Assembly (NCBI GenBank): GCA_052273625.1
Contig: DAVZHW010000067.1
Span: 1-7,540 of the forward strand
DNA from: Fimenecus sp052273625
Lineage (GTDB): Bacteria; Bacillota; Clostridia; Oscillospirales; Acutalibacteraceae
DNA: 7,540 bases
Reading direction: 5' to 3'
Shown: positions 6,411 through 7,540 of the stretch, piece after piece
Position numbering within the stretch: position 1 is the first letter of the stretch
How the letters are laid out: every line of letters begins with the position of its first letter
The notes under the pieces: generated by a model
What the model was told of the DNA's origin: nothing
The model's input: only the letters and a program-made list of their open reading frames with translations
Database searches by the model: none
Made by a program: the position numbers and the translations under genes

Positions 6411-7540
6411 CTAAATTCTTTTTAGCAAACCTTTTATATCAGCTTCAGATATATACTTATCATTCCAAAAATCAATATCCACTAAATATTCACATATATA
6501 CCTTTCTAATCTACTTTCATTAAAGTTTACATACGTTGCCCTACCAAGAACATCTATATTTTTTCCTAAAATCATAGCCTCTAACCCCACGGTAGAATTG
6601 ATAGTAACAACCTCACTTGCATTATTTAAAATCGAAAAAACATTGTCATTTACAACAAAAAAATTATTTTTTTGTCTTAGCTTTTTCAAAGCGCTTAATA
6701 TGTAGGTATCTGACTCTTGTGGGTGAGGTTTCACAACAAGTATTTTCCCCTCATTTTCAGCTTTTCTTATTGTGTATTCCAATGCTTCAAATACACTAAT
6801 ATCACTATTAACCATTACCTGTGTATCATAAGTCACTTGCATTGGGAAAAAAATATATTCATTGCTTGTATAATCAAATTCATCAAAATCAAAATGCCCA
6901 AATAAATTTATGACCGCATTATAAATCTTTTTTTTAACATACTGTTTATCATAACCTAAATTGCTATAACGAATCATTCCCCACAAATCTTGTATATTTT
7001 TTACAGATAAGTCAGAATATTTACTTCTTCGTTGCGGTATATAATTTGTTTTTCTTTTTTGCAGCAAATAGCTACTTTTCCACTTCAAATATTCTTCATG
7101 GCAATCTGGCAATAAATCCAAAATTTCAGGATTTACATATAACTCAGAATGTGCATTTGTACCAAATCTATCAACAAAAATTTTCCCTGGTATATTTGCT
7201 ATTTCAAAGAATAATGTCGGCAAATTATATTTTTTTGCTATGTCAGATACTGCCTTTTGTTCTACATTTTCACCGTTAAAAATAAAAATAGCATATACAT
7301 TATTATGTTCTACAATATCTATTGCTAATTTTTGTGCACTATAATAAAGATTGATACATGATTCCAAAGATAGTCTACCGGTATATACTTCGTAGAATTT
7401 TAAGTCTTTATCATTCATATTACATTTGTCGCATTTTGTTGGCATATATGCTTCTATTTGATTACTTTGCAGAAATTTGAGAGCAGAATATTGTAAGACA
7501 ATAACTATCATTTTTATATTTAACATCAATAAAGCATTCC
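6411..7540 (-). CDS. Capsule_synth family protein (KpsC/KpsS-like), probably 5'-partial
   Basis: The frame is open to the right edge of the window. The first start codons inside are TTG at 7529 and ATG at 7526, neither with a convincing ribosome site, and relatives are about 400 residues or longer, so the true start is probably beyond the window. Counting from 7529 gives 372 residues. Family landmarks: FNGENVEQKAV (84-94), FFEIANIPGKIFVDRFGTNA (107-126), FFPMQVTYDTQVMVNS (227-242, the PLQ..D.Q..S motif), VVKPHPQES (265-273) and INSTVGLEAMILGK (310-323). KpsC and KpsS are Kdo transferases that build the lipid-linked initiator of ABC-exported capsules; relatives in Wzx/Wzy clusters are probably glycosyltransferases with other roles. 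Here the flippase and EpsG-like polymerase downstream argue for the latter. A CDKC pair at 33-36 is unusual but of unknown meaning. Its stop lies 19 bases before the next gene. Confidence 0.8.
   Translation of the reverse strand, partial: NALLMLNIKMIVIVLQYSALKFLQSNQIEAYMPTKCDKCNMNDKDLKFYEVYTGRLSLESCINLYYSAQKLAIDIVEHNNVYAIFIFNGENVEQKAVSDIAKKYNLPTLFFEIANIPGKIFVDRFGTNAHSELYVNPEILDLLPDCHEEYLKWKSSYLLQKRKTNYIPQRRSKYSDLSVKNIQDLWGMIRYSNLGYDKQYVKKKIYNAVINLFGHFDFDEFDYTSNEYIFFPMQVTYDTQVMVNSDISVFEALEYTIRKAENEGKILVVKPHPQESDTYILSALKKLRQKNNFFVVNDNVFSILNNASEVVTINSTVGLEAMILGKNIDVLGRATYVNFNESRLERYICEYLVDIDFWNDKYISEADIKGLLKRI

Noticed and set aside
6617..7279. Plus-strand open frames at 6617-6799, 6717-6905 and 7046-7279
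   Set aside because: They lie opposite the Capsule_synth gene, whose motifs are clear, and they are low-complexity Phe/Leu/Tyr-rich translations of AT-rich DNA.
1..7540. CRISPR array, tRNA, rRNA, phage genes or a defence system
   Set aside because: No regularly spaced repeats, tRNA-like cloverleaf or recognisable defence or phage protein was seen; the genes are consistently polysaccharide biosynthesis. Absence was judged by eye only.

Overview
The window is part of a surface-polysaccharide (capsule or O-antigen type) biosynthesis cluster. Every supportable gene is on the minus strand, so transcription runs from base 7540 towards base 1. DNA is AT-rich, junctions are tight (two 4-base ATGA overlaps, other gaps of about 11 to 19 bases), and several genes have AGGAG/GGAG-like ribosome sites. 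This suggests a low-GC Bacillota-type bacterium; a gut Negativicutes or Clostridia member is plausible, but nothing here fixes the genus.

In transcription order: (1) a Capsule_synth (KpsC/KpsS-like) protein whose frame is open to the right edge, probably 5'-truncated by the window; (2) a putative glycosyltransferase of a poorly characterised capsule/LPS family; (3) an EpsG/Wzy-like membrane polymerase; (4) a GT4 glycosyltransferase that is broken, by an extra A just after the start codon, an inferred in-frame loss of about 110 codons, and an extra A near the C-terminus; (5) a 116-base AT-rich gap; (6) a 537-residue protein joining a small four-helix membrane domain to a complete polysaccharide pyruvyl transferase; (7) a Wzx-type flippase; (8) the first 50 or so codons of a short-chain dehydrogenase, cut off right after its TGxxxGIG motif; (9) about 100 bases of foreign sequence with three small hairpins, resembling the end of an IS200/IS605-type element.

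Together the genes describe a Wzx/Wzy-type pathway: glycosyltransferases build a lipid-linked repeat unit, a pyruvyl ketal may be added, Wzx flips the unit and the EpsG-like protein polymerises it. The locus appears to be decaying or remodelling: one glycosyltransferase and one dehydrogenase are inactivated. The least expected item is the membrane domain fused to the pyruvyl transferase. No tRNA, rRNA, CRISPR array or convincing rho-independent terminator was seen, and no plus-strand reading frame looks like a real gene.
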